Shown here: positions 26,823 to 34,504 of the stretch, one piece after another
How positions within the stretch are numbered: the stretch's first letter is position 1
Layout of the letters: every line of letters starts with the position of its first letter
Origin: Candidatus Tepidiaquacellales bacterium UBA6667
Lineage (GTDB): Bacteria; Bacteroidota; Ignavibacteria; Tepidaquicellales; Tepidaquicellaceae
Direction of reading: 5' to 3'
DNA: 34,504 nt
NCBI GenBank assembly: GCA_002455255.1
Contig: DKKL01000049.1
Location: 6,609 to 41,112, forward strand
Translations under genes and position numbers: made by a program
The notes under the pieces: model-generated
What the model was told of the DNA's origin: nothing
Databases searched by the model: none
Seen by the model: the letters and a program-made list of their open reading frames with translations, nothing else

Positions 26823-28643
26823 TTATGGAGTTATTGTTACTTTATAAATTTCTTTTCCTCTTGAACCCCAAAAAGAAATTTCATTTTTATTTTTATCATA
26901 ATTCATAAAAGCAATATTGTTATAAATTTTCCCCAAAGATTCATTGTTTAATACTGGTTCCATATTTGCAGTGTAATCATACATTTCATCTGAATTCAAC
27001 GTACCGGTATAAAATAATTTTCCGGAATTTGTATAAAATAAATTGTTAATGTAGTCATATCCCTTTTTTGTTGTTGCCATCATAGTTGGGAATGGTTGCT
27101 GATCTCCATTTACAAAAAGTTTTGCTGTGATTTTATAATCAATTGTATCTACTAAAATATTATCTACAAAAGCAAAATCATTCATATTGTTAAAGATTAC
27201 ATATCCCTGACTTCCACCGTCTGAATTATATTGTATATTAGTACCTTTGTATATTTTATCGAGATAAAAAATATTCATTCCGGTACTCGTACCATAATAA
27301 TTTCTTGAATCCTCAGGATTGTATAAATCTTCTACAAAATAAAAATTTCCGGTTGGGCTATATCCATAATCAAGAATAAAATTTCTTTCTCCACCGGTTA
27401 CAGGATTTATAACTCCGTTATTTACATTTAATACAAAATATTTCCTGTTCAGTTGAGGTATTGAACTCTCAGTTACCGCTGAATATATATATCCGCCGGA
27501 TGGTGATGGCTTCAGCTGACCTGTGTTTATTCCTAACAGCGTTAAATTATTTCTGTTACCTTCGTAAGTATAGTAATCATATCCGTAAGTATTTTCAGTT
27601 AATTCAGAACTTGGTTTATAAATATAATCTGAAACTGAATATCTGTAATTTCCATCAGCGTCAAATCTTTGGTCATAAAAATATCCGTTCAGACCGATAT
27701 ATTTTTTTTCACTGCCGTTAACTGAAAGCTCCTGCTTTTCATTTCCAATTATTAAATATGACTCATATACATTTGCTGAAATAGAATCTGTAACTGTGTA
27801 ATAAGGTATATTTCTATAATCAACAAGTACGGGAGTATTAATTTGTCTGAAATTATTATATTCTGTATTCCCTACAACAACATATTCACCTTGGTTCGGA
27901 GTAGAGTAATCATAAAATCTGCCGGATTTTTTTGCTATATAAATAAATTGTCCATCGCTTGTCATATCTACACTGCCTTCGTTAATATCTGAGAAATCTG
28001 TTGATATTTCAGTATCACCGAATAAGAATCTTGCTTTACCGTCTTTGATAGCAATGTATCCTCTTCTACCCTGACTATCTCTGAAGAATGAATCGGAACT
28101 AAAATTCAAATCACCGGGAGGATAATATTTGTAAGGAGCGTAAATTGCTTTTATGAAATCATAACTTTCTGATTTAATAATATTTCCGGATGCATCAATT
28201 TTTCCTATTTTATAAAAACCAAATTCTTTGAAGATGAAAGTGTAACTATCATTTTCCATATATCCTGAATAAGAATCCAAGAATTCAAAATTTGCAGTAT
28301 TTCTTCCGTTAATCAGAATAAAATAATTATCAATTCCATATTCAGAATTATAATTTCCTGCACTGGTAAAGAAATTACCCTTGCTGTCAAATTTTGTATC
28401 CATAATGTTTATGAAATCAAATTGCTCTGATGAACCGTAGGAAGAAATCAAAAAGTTTTTTGCATTATCCTGCATATAGTAGAGGTAAACATATTTACCC
28501 GTAGCAGAATCTAAAATTAAATTATAAGCATCAGCATTTCCCTCGAAATCAAGTTTAAAAACTTGTTGTTCGTTGAGAGATTGTGAAAAAACATTACTTA
28601 CTGCAAAAAGAATAAAAAAGGAAAGAATTTGTATAAATTTCAT
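26823..28643 (-). CDS. Secreted protein of unknown function, aromatic-rich, propeller-like
   Basis: I do not recognise the family. It has a signal peptide (MKFIQILSFFILFAVSNVFS) and 606 residues, very rich in Tyr, Asn, Gly and Ser with repeated short strands such as KYVYLYYMQDN, GNFYFVEDLY, GQFIYIAKKSG and GYSPTGNFYFV. The repeated strand-turn pattern suggests a beta-propeller of six or more blades, possibly sensing or binding surface ligands; this is a structural guess. There is no C-terminal anchoring domain visible: it ends EIYKVTITP. The promoter and partner are not apparent; the gene stands alone behind the comEC terminator. Confidence 0.7.
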   Translation of the reverse strand: MKFIQILSFFILFAVSNVFSQSLNEQQVFKLDFEGNADAYNLILDSATGKYVYLYYMQDNAKNFLISSYGSSEQFDFINIMDTKFDSKGNFFTSAGNYNSEYGIDNYFILINGRNTANFEFLDSYSGYMENDSYTFIFKEFGFYKIGKIDASGNIIKSESYDFIKAIYAPYKYYPPGDLNFSSDSFFRDSQGRRGYIAIKDGKARFLFGDTEISTDFSDINEGSVDMTSDGQFIYIAKKSGRFYDYSTPNQGEYVVVGNTEYNNFRQINTPVLVDYRNIPYYTVTDSISANVYESYLIIGNEKQELSVNGSEKKYIGLNGYFYDQRFDADGNYRYSVSDYIYKPSSELTENTYGYDYYTYEGNRNNLTLLGINTGQLKPSPSGGYIYSAVTESSIPQLNRKYFVLNVNNGVINPVTGGERNFILDYGYSPTGNFYFVEDLYNPEDSRNYYGTSTGMNIFYLDKIYKGTNIQYNSDGGSQGYVIFNNMNDFAFVDNILVDTIDYKITAKLFVNGDQQPFPTMMATTKKGYDYINNLFYTNSGKLFYTGTLNSDEMYDYTANMEPVLNNESLGKIYNNIAFMNYDKNKNEISFWGSRGKEIYKVTITP

Positions 28644-28754
28644 ATAGTTTTGTATATTTTTACTAAAATACGGTTAATTTTTGCTAATTTAAATTAAGAA
28701 ATTTAATGGAGGGTGGAAATTCGTGGTGAAGTTTGAAAATATTTTTAAATTCAT

Positions 28755-29120
28755 TTATTCTACTCTTAATATTTTATCCATTTTCCTGCCCTTAGCAAGT
28801 TCATCTACTAACTTATCCAAATATCTGACTTTTTGTGTAAGTGGATTTTTAATCTCTTCTATTCTGTATCCGCAAATCACTCCTGTAATTAAGTGAGCAT
28901 TTTTATTCAGCTTTGCTTTGTTAAAAAATTCATCAAACGTAACTTTTTCATCTATCAATTTTGCAAGTTTCTTTTCATCATATCCCGTCAGCCATTTTAT
29001 AATTGTATGAAGTTCATCCTTAGTGCGACCTTTCTTTTCAACTTTCGTTACATAATGCGGATAAACCGATGCAAATGTCATCTTTGCAATTCGTTCGTTA
29101 TGAATATCTGTTTCGTTCAT
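28755..29120 (-). CDS. DUF2200 family protein
   Basis: A 121-residue soluble protein matching the DUF2200 pattern from start to end: RIAKMTFASVYPHYVTKVEK, then TIIKWLTGYDE, FFNKAKLNKNAHLITGVICG, and RYLDKLVDELAKGRKMDKIL. The family is widely found in bacteria and has no established function. The start is the first ATG; next gene downstream is 111 bases away. Confidence 0.88.
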   Translation of the reverse strand: MNETDIHNERIAKMTFASVYPHYVTKVEKKGRTKDELHTIIKWLTGYDEKKLAKLIDEKVTFDEFFNKAKLNKNAHLITGVICGYRIEEIKNPLTQKVRYLDKLVDELAKGRKMDKILRVE

Positions 29121-29171
29121 TTATTTATTCTTTATTATTTTTTTATTGAAAATTTATTAATTCATTTTTCC

Positions 29172-30269
29172 TTAAACCTTTTTCTTTACCATCCAATCAA
29201 TCAACCACATTACAACTAAATAAACCGGCATCAAAAAAGGATATAATGCAATTGAAAGAAAAGTATAGCCGTGATAACTTCCTGCTTCGTTTCCTATTGC
29301 ACTGTCAATTATATCAAATGAATAAACATAAAACCATAAAATTATTAATGGTATAACTAAACTTCCTAAAATCACTGCTAACGAAAATTTTTTCGCGGGA
29401 TTTTTCTTTCTGTAAAGATATATAAAAATTAAATGTAACAGAATTAATATAACAGAAACAATAGCTGTCATTCCCGAAGGTTGCAAAGTCAGTAAAAAAT
29501 TTGCATAACCACTAATCGGCGGATAATATTCTAACACAATATAATCTTCAGGAATAGCGTTGAACTTCCATACTCCAACTTTGTTTATATCCCCGGTTCC
29601 GGGAAAACCAAGATTCGTTTTATATTCTGATTTTAATTCTGTCGCATCAATCGTTATCTCTAACTCTCCAAATGATTTCCAATATCTTGCCGGATATAGC
29701 GAATATCTTATGCTGTATTCTTTAACCCAGTTATATCTGTCAACCCATGCATCCGCTGTATATTCAACCAATATTTTATGCTCCCCTGCCGACAAATCAA
29801 CTTCAAAATATTTTAAATCCCGCAAGTAATATCTGTAACCGGAATTTTTATACCAGTAAATTTTGACATACTCAACACCGCCTTCTTCATCGGGTTTAAT
29901 AAATGAATCTGAAAATTTTTCAAATGGTGTTCCTTCCGTTTTCGTGTAATCTTCCGGAATTTCAATTAACTCAATCGGTTTTCCGTCAATGGTTACCTTA
30001 AATCCGTCTTTATAATCTTTCGCATAAAAAAGTAATGGAATCTGTTTTCCGTCAATATCAGTTTTGATATTATATTCAATATTAAACTTTGCTGTTTTAA
30101 AATCACTGCTCAGTTTTATAAAGATTTTTTCTTTTAATATATCAATATCTCTGCTTGAATATGGCGATGCGGAATAAGTACCCTCTACAATAGGAGACGC
30201 CATATTTGAATATATCGGCTCGGCAATTATTAAACACAAAATAAAAAAACTTAAAAAATATTTATTCAT
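29172..30269 (-). CDS. Membrane-anchored exported protein of unknown function
   Basis: A 365-residue protein with an N-terminal signal sequence (MNKYFLSFFILCLIIAEPIY) and about 240 exported residues of mixed strand, with KVTIDGKPIELIEIPEDY and VEYTADAWVDRYNWVKEY, resembling an extracytoplasmic DUF2207-like beta domain. Three hydrophobic helices follow at about 265-286, 296-317 and 338-360, and the end is basic (VKKKV). The layout (exported N-terminal domain, C-terminal membrane helices) is like DUF2207 proteins, but the match is loose. It lies 51 bases upstream of DUF2200 on the same strand and may be cotranscribed. Confidence 0.65.
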   Translation of the reverse strand: MNKYFLSFFILCLIIAEPIYSNMASPIVEGTYSASPYSSRDIDILKEKIFIKLSSDFKTAKFNIEYNIKTDIDGKQIPLLFYAKDYKDGFKVTIDGKPIELIEIPEDYTKTEGTPFEKFSDSFIKPDEEGGVEYVKIYWYKNSGYRYYLRDLKYFEVDLSAGEHKILVEYTADAWVDRYNWVKEYSIRYSLYPARYWKSFGELEITIDATELKSEYKTNLGFPGTGDINKVGVWKFNAIPEDYIVLEYYPPISGYANFLLTLQPSGMTAIVSVILILLHLIFIYLYRKKNPAKKFSLAVILGSLVIPLIILWFYVYSFDIIDSAIGNEAGSYHGYTFLSIALYPFLMPVYLVVMWLIDWMVKKKV

Positions 30270-30333
30270 AAATTAAAATTCTTTTATTCTCTAAACTCAA
30301 TTTTTATTTCTAAGTTTCAAAATGAATTATAAT

Positions 30334-30654
30334 TTATGAAATTGTAAGCTTCACTTTTTTTCCTAAACCTTCTTCAAAAATTCGATATAAAGTGGAAATC
30401 TGAATATCACAATTTCCATTTTCTATTCTTGAAATATAACTCTTTTTAGAACCAATTTTATTTGCAAGTTCTTCTTGTGTTAAATTTGCATTTTTCCTCG
30501 TCTCTCTTAAAATCTCACTAATGATAAAGTATTGAGCTTTCTTTTCAAATGATTCTCTTTTTTTTGTTCCAGTCTTACCATATTCAATATCCAATAATTC
30601 ATCAAAATTTTTTGAATTCAGTATTAATTTTTTCTTAATCATTTTGTTTTTCAT
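30334..30654 (-). CDS. XRE-type HTH antitoxin (HigA-like)
   Basis: A 106-residue protein with a helix-turn-helix at about 45-95 (LTQEELANKIGSKKSYISRI, then ENGNCDIQISTLYRI). It is the antitoxin partner, neutralising the upstream toxin and repressing the pair. The start overlaps the toxin gene by 20 bases; a second ATG at residue 5 would reduce the overlap. Toxin-first order is typical of higBA. Confidence 0.88.
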   Translation of the reverse strand: MKNKMIKKKLILNSKNFDELLDIEYGKTGTKKRESFEKKAQYFIISEILRETRKNANLTQEELANKIGSKKSYISRIENGNCDIQISTLYRIFEEGLGKKVKLTIS

Positions 30655-30991
30655 TTTTTAAGATTAAATATTCTTTTTTCAATTTCATTGCAAGCTCTAT
30701 CTCTTGCTTTGGTGTTTTTTGTGATTTCTTCTGAAATCCATTAAATAAAACTACAATATTTTTAGTGTCAAAAAAACAAAATATTCTAAATATATTATTT
30801 CCTGACTGAACACGAATTTCATACAATCCTTCACTGCTTTCTATATGTTTTAAAAATTTTTCAGGTATTCTTTCTACTGAAGAAATTAACTTTAAAACAT
30901 ATCCGATTTTTTCTCTGACTTTTGGGGTTTGTTTAATATAAAATTCCTGAAAATAATTTTTGTGGAATGATATTTTTCTGTCAAATCCCAT
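30635..30991 (-). CDS. RelE/HigB-type toxin
   Basis: A 118-residue toxin, predicted to be a ribosome-dependent mRNA endonuclease. Family landmarks are GLYEIRVQSGNNIFRIFCFF (residues 55-74), IVVLFNGFQKKSQKTPKQEI (79-98) and the following helix ELAMKLKKEY. The basic and aromatic residues needed for cleavage fit this core. It is followed by the HTH antitoxin with overlap. An operator-like repeat is just upstream. Confidence 0.88.
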   Translation of the reverse strand: MGFDRKISFHKNYFQEFYIKQTPKVREKIGYVLKLISSVERIPEKFLKHIESSEGLYEIRVQSGNNIFRIFCFFDTKNIVVLFNGFQKKSQKTPKQEIELAMKLKKEYLILKNEKQND

Positions 30992-30997
30992 TTACAC

Positions 30998-31019
30998 AAG
31001 TTAACTTTTAAGATAACTT
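30998..31019. promoter_or_regulatory. Candidate higBA operator
   Basis: A palindrome AAGTTAACTT (30998-31007) and a near copy AAGATAACTT (31010-31019), 12 bp apart, lie seven bases upstream of the toxin start. This placement fits autoregulation by the HigA-like protein; it is a sequence-based guess. Confidence 0.45.
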
Positions 31020-31053
31020 TTTTCAATATATTTTTTTCCACTTAAAAATATCC

Positions 31054-31527
31054 TCACCCCCAAACTATTTTTTTTTCTCGCAATAAGTTTAATTTTAAAT
31101 GGTTATACCCTGTTGAACTGCTTATTAAAACTTCAAATACATATAAATAATGATCTCCCGTTTTTCTCTTCCAAATTTTCTTCAAAAGAAATTTTGCACA
31201 AACACCTTTCAAAACTTTTAGTCCATTCCATTCCTCAATTAAATTTTTCTTTCTTAAATATTCATCCTTGTCATTTTTTAATCCCGATGTCTGCCCAAGT
31301 TTCCTCACTAATCCAAATTGATTTTCATTTAACAATTGCAATACACATTCATTTGATTTTTCTAAATTCATAAGTGTTCGTGTATTTTCATAAACGCTTA
31401 TCATATATAATTTTGGTTTCATACTTACCGCAGATACATAAGTGCAAATATTCATATTAACTTTTTCTTTGTGATATGTCGCAAGACTATAAACCGGTAA
31501 GTCGGGTATATTATATGCTTTCCTCAT
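31054..31527 (-). CDS. Flavin reductase-like (FMN-binding split-barrel) protein
   Basis: A 157-residue split-barrel protein resembling the FMN-binding domain of flavin reductases, with NICTYVSAVSMKPKLYMISV, then YENTRTLMNLEKSNECVLQL and LVRKLGQTSG. Such proteins reduce flavins with NAD(P)H or serve as their binding domain; no partner oxygenase is nearby. The function is a family call. Confidence 0.8.
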   Translation of the reverse strand: MRKAYNIPDLPVYSLATYHKEKVNMNICTYVSAVSMKPKLYMISVYENTRTLMNLEKSNECVLQLLNENQFGLVRKLGQTSGLKNDKDEYLRKKNLIEEWNGLKVLKGVCAKFLLKKIWKRKTGDHYLYVFEVLISSSTGYNHLKLNLLREKKIVWG

Positions 31528-31682
31528 TTAAATTTAAATTAACAATTCCAATGGATTTTCCGTTCGGATTTAATACAGTTCAAAAGTTGTTCAATATTTC
31601 ACATTTACTTTTGAATAATATCTTATGAATATTACACTTATTTTTATGCAAAATAAATAAATTATTTAAATCTCTATACTAA

Positions 31683-32924
31683 ATGAATAATTATAACTAT
31701 ACAGTTGTTGAAAGATTTTTAAAATATGTAAAAATTGACACGCAGTCCGACCCGGAATCACCTTCGCAACCTTCAACCGAAAAACAAAAAGACTTAAGCC
31801 GAATACTCGTTGATGAACTTTTGCTTATGGGAATCAAAGATGCTCACCTCGATGAACTTGGTTATGTTTACGGGACTCTCGAATCCAACTCTGATAAAAA
31901 TGTTCCCGTTATCTGCTTCTGCTCTCATGTTGACACTTCTCCTGAAATGTCAGGTAAAAATGTTAATCCTACTATTCACAAAAATTATCAGGGCGGTGAT
32001 ATAATACTTCCCAATAATAATGTTGTAATCTCTCCATCTGAGCATCCTGATTTAAAAGACCAAATCGGAAATGACATCATCACTGCTGACGGAACTACTC
32101 TTCTCGGTGCTGATGACAAAGCAGGTGTTGCGGAAATTATGGATGCAGTTAATTTTTTATTAAATAATCCTGATATAAAACACGGTACAGTCAAAATTCT
32201 TTTCACTCCTGATGAAGAAATCGGAAGAGGTGTTGATAAAGTTGACCTGAAAAAACTTGGTGCTGACTTTGCTTATACAATTGATGGTGAAACCGCAGGT
32301 ATGATTGAAGATGAAACTTTTTCTGCTGATGAAGTTACAATTAAAATCAAAGGTTTCAATACTCATCCAGGTTTTGCAAAAGATATTATGGAACCGGCTA
32401 TAAAAATTGCCGCGGACATAATCTCCGCTCTTCCTAAAGATTCTCTCTCTCCCGAAACAACTTCAGGCAAAGAAGGATTCATTCACCCGATTTCAATAAA
32501 TGGCGGCAATGATGAGCTGACTTTGAAATTTATTATTCGGGATTTTGATGATAACGGTTTAACCGAAAAAGAAAACTTCCTCAGAAATATTTCAGAGAAT
32601 GTCTTGAAAAAATATAATCGTTCAACTTTTGAATTTATTGTAAAAGAGCAGTATCGCAATTTTAAAAATATTCTTGACAAAAATCCTAAACTTATTGAAT
32701 ATGCAAAAGATGCAGTCACTCGTGCCGGATTGACTCCTGTTATGAATGCAATTCGCGGTGGTACTGATGGTTCCCGATTATCTTATATGGGTTTGCCTTG
32801 TCCAAATATTTTTGACGGTGGTCATGCCTTCCACTCCACTCAGGAGTGGGTTTCTGTTCAGGATATGAAAAAAGCAGTTGAAGTAATTGTGAACCTTATC
32901 AAAATCTGGGAAGAAAAATCTTAA
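31683..32924 (+). CDS. pepT: Peptidase T (tripeptide aminopeptidase)
   Basis: A dinuclear zinc aminopeptidase of the M20 family that removes N-terminal residues from tripeptides. The 413-residue protein has the expected metal site: H82 and D84 in CSHVDTSP, the bridging acid in LLGADDKAG (D144/D145), and E178/E179 in TPDEEIGRG with general-base glutamate. GGTDGSRLSYMGLPCPNIFD and GHAFHSTQEWV give the late metal and substrate motifs. ATG start; the small methyltransferase-like gene follows after nine bases. Confidence 0.95.
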   Translation: MNNYNYTVVERFLKYVKIDTQSDPESPSQPSTEKQKDLSRILVDELLLMGIKDAHLDELGYVYGTLESNSDKNVPVICFCSHVDTSPEMSGKNVNPTIHKNYQGGDIILPNNNVVISPSEHPDLKDQIGNDIITADGTTLLGADDKAGVAEIMDAVNFLLNNPDIKHGTVKILFTPDEEIGRGVDKVDLKKLGADFAYTIDGETAGMIEDETFSADEVTIKIKGFNTHPGFAKDIMEPAIKIAADIISALPKDSLSPETTSGKEGFIHPISINGGNDELTLKFIIRDFDDNGLTEKENFLRNISENVLKKYNRSTFEFIVKEQYRNFKNILDKNPKLIEYAKDAVTRAGLTPVMNAIRGGTDGSRLSYMGLPCPNIFDGGHAFHSTQEWVSVQDMKKAVEVIVNLIKIWEEKS

Positions 32925-32933
32925 ACTGAAAAA

Positions 32934-33356
32934 ATGAAATATGTCTTAGTCTTACTTCAGTTCACAATTATTGGCATTTTTATTTTTCTTGGTAATGTAT
33001 TGCCAAATAATACTTATAGCGGTATTCTGATTATTGCAGGGGTTACTGTAGGTATCTTCGCAATGTATGAAATGAATTTTAAATTTTCAATTTTTCCCGA
33101 TCTTCCTAAAGATTACAAACTTGTAACCACAGGTATATACAGCAAAATCCGCCACCCTATGTATCTCGCTGTTATGCTCATTACTCTCAGTTTTATTCTA
33201 AACGATTTTTCGATTTTAAAAATGATTCTATGGGTATTTCTCTTATTAATTCTTATCCTCAAATCTCAATTTGAAGAAAATCATCTTTCAGAAAAATTTA
33301 AATCTTACTCTGTTTATAAACAACATACAAAAAGAATTATTCCCTTCCTTTTGTAA
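32934..33356 (+). CDS. Isoprenylcysteine methyltransferase-like small membrane protein
   Basis: A 140-residue integral membrane protein with about four hydrophobic segments. The SAM-binding motif KLVTTGIYSKIRHPMYLAVM and the late acidic motif FEENHLSEKFKSYSVYKQHT are the marks of the ICMT/PEMT-type methyltransferases. The substrate is unknown. It is nine bases downstream of pepT and probably shares its transcript. Confidence 0.85.
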   Translation: MKYVLVLLQFTIIGIFIFLGNVLPNNTYSGILIIAGVTVGIFAMYEMNFKFSIFPDLPKDYKLVTTGIYSKIRHPMYLAVMLITLSFILNDFSILKMILWVFLLLILILKSQFEENHLSEKFKSYSVYKQHTKRIIPFLL

Positions 33357-33359
33357 TTT

Positions 33360-34343
33360 TTATTTTCTCAATATTTTCAATATCTCTTTCATATCCTCCG
33401 GTAAATCTGTTTCAAATCTTAAATTCTCCTTTGTATGCGGATGTTGAAATCCCAATACTTTCGCATGAAGTGCCTGTCTCGGCATTTTCTCAAGTAAATT
33501 ATTTATTGTCGCCCGTTTCTTTGATGTTAGCTGTATTGACTTCGGTTCTCGCCCTCCGTATGTCTCATCTCCAAATACCGGATGTCCGTGTGAACTTAAA
33601 TGTACTCTTATCTGATGTGTCCTACCGGTTTTAAGATTCAGTTTCACTAAACTGTACATTTCAAATTCTTCAATCACTTCATAATTTGTAATTGCTTTTT
33701 TTCCGCCTTCCTCGTCATCTTTATAAACTGCAACTTTTTTTCTGTCCCGCTTATCTCTTCCAAGTTTTTTTTCTATCACTCCTGATTTATTTTTCATTTG
33801 CCCCCATACAATTGCGCTATACTCCCTCTCTATTGTATGATGAAAAAATTGTTCCGCAAGTTTTCTGTGTGTAACTTCATCTTTTGCAATTACAAGTATC
33901 CCTGATGTATCTTTATCAAGCCGATGGACTATACCCGCCCTTTCAAATCCGTTCAAACTCGAAAGCGAATCATTTTTTTTACCTGCATAATACATCACCG
34001 CATTCACAAGTGTACCGCTGTAATTTTTATACGCCGGATGAGTAACCATTCCCGCAGGTTTATTTACGATTAATAAATATTCATCTTCAAAAACTATATC
34101 AAGCGGTATATCTTCCGGCAATACTTCCTGTTTATCAGGAACAGGCATTTCAATATCTATTTCATCTTCCGGTTTTACTATATAGTTAGACTTCACCGGC
34201 TCACCGTTAACAGTAACATTTCCGAGATTTATCATCTTTTGGACTTTTGTCCTTGATGCATTTTCAATAAAATTCGTGATATATTTATCTAATCGTAATC
34301 TCGCTTTTACATCCGGAACCGTGAATTTATAATACTTTTCCAT
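33360..34343 (-). CDS. RluD-family 23S rRNA pseudouridine synthase
   Basis: A 327-residue enzyme isomerising uridine to pseudouridine in rRNA (RluD/RluA subfamily). An S4 RNA-binding domain occupies about 16-62 (RLDKYITNFIENASRTKVQK) and the catalytic site is HRLDKDTSG with D143. The later GRTHQIRVHLSSHGHPVFGD motif is intact. It is convergent with the ICMT-like gene (three bases between the stops) with no visible terminator. The exact rRNA positions cannot be stated. Confidence 0.93.
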   Translation of the reverse strand: MEKYYKFTVPDVKARLRLDKYITNFIENASRTKVQKMINLGNVTVNGEPVKSNYIVKPEDEIDIEMPVPDKQEVLPEDIPLDIVFEDEYLLIVNKPAGMVTHPAYKNYSGTLVNAVMYYAGKKNDSLSSLNGFERAGIVHRLDKDTSGILVIAKDEVTHRKLAEQFFHHTIEREYSAIVWGQMKNKSGVIEKKLGRDKRDRKKVAVYKDDEEGGKKAITNYEVIEEFEMYSLVKLNLKTGRTHQIRVHLSSHGHPVFGDETYGGREPKSIQLTSKKRATINNLLEKMPRQALHAKVLGFQHPHTKENLRFETDLPEDMKEILKILRK

Positions 34344-34482
34344 TATAATTCTTTTACAGAATTTGTTTTTCCAAATTTAAATAAACTTTGAAATTACAAT
34401 ATTTAAGTATGTTAAGAAATTGTAAAATGCGTAACTTTTTTATTTAAAATACGAATAATAACTAATTAAAAGAAACAATATA

Positions 34483-34504
34483 ATGAAAACTTTAAAAATT
34501 TTTA
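34483..34504 (+). CDS. Possible 5' end of a gene cut by the window edge
   Basis: ATG at 34483 opens the frame MKTLKIF, like the start of a signal peptide, after about 140 bases of non-coding DNA. Only seven codons are visible, so this is a tentative call. Confidence 0.35.

Noticed and set aside
31579..31615. 9-bp inverted repeat TTCAAAAGT / ACTTTTGAA before pepT
   Set aside because: A 19-base spacer and AT-rich surroundings make chance likely; not strong enough to call an operator.
34394..34425. TTACAAT / ATTGTAA inverted repeat near the right edge
   Set aside because: Only seven bases per arm in very AT-rich DNA; expected by chance.

Overview
The window is very AT-rich and looks like a chromosomal segment from the Bacteroidota/Chlorobi side of the tree; an Ignavibacteria-like organism is my best guess. 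The reasons are a SusC-style receptor with a carboxypeptidase-regulatory-like N-terminal domain, a secreted lamin-tail protein ending in a FlgD-like C-terminal (sorting-type) domain, several predicted secreted and lipoproteins, and weak or absent Shine-Dalgarno sequences. The taxonomy is inferred from gene style only. I see no rRNA, tRNA, CRISPR array or insertion sequence.

Layout. 1-9675: envelope and housekeeping genes. These are a TonB-dependent receptor, a lamin-tail protein followed by a TMTC-like TPR membrane protein, an NlpC/P60 hydrolase, a DinB protein with a Bax-inhibitor-1 protein, and a Uma2-type nuclease. 9677-14748: one uninterrupted minus-strand run, transcribed as thymidine phosphorylase, a thermonuclease-like lipoprotein, a small lipoprotein, an M23 peptidase, a DUF4160/DUF2442 pair, then guaB. 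Most junctions overlap or nearly touch.

14791-24544: an accessory defence island, all on the minus strand and even more AT-rich. In transcription order it holds a half-size specificity subunit (S), hsdM, a full hsdS, a decayed DUF2188 gene, a protein with an RN-x3-H motif that suggests a HEPN RNase fold, a class II Fic AMP-transferase with a C-terminal winged helix, a palindrome array, hsdR, and a YgjP-type zinc metalloprotease. The array (18805-18913) has six alternating copies of TGTATAG spaced close to 10 or 20-21 bp. It sits directly upstream of hsdR and is the most unusual non-coding signal in the window. The modification genes (hsdM/S) and the restriction gene (hsdR) are thus separated by the HEPN-like and Fic genes, and the hsdR side has its own candidate control region.

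24641-34504: ComEC with a degenerate beta-lactamase-like tail, an unknown secreted protein, a DUF2200 protein, an unknown membrane-anchored protein, a higBA toxin-antitoxin pair, a flavin reductase-like protein, peptidase T with a small methyltransferase-like membrane protein, and an RluD-family pseudouridine synthase. The first codons of a further gene may lie at the right edge.
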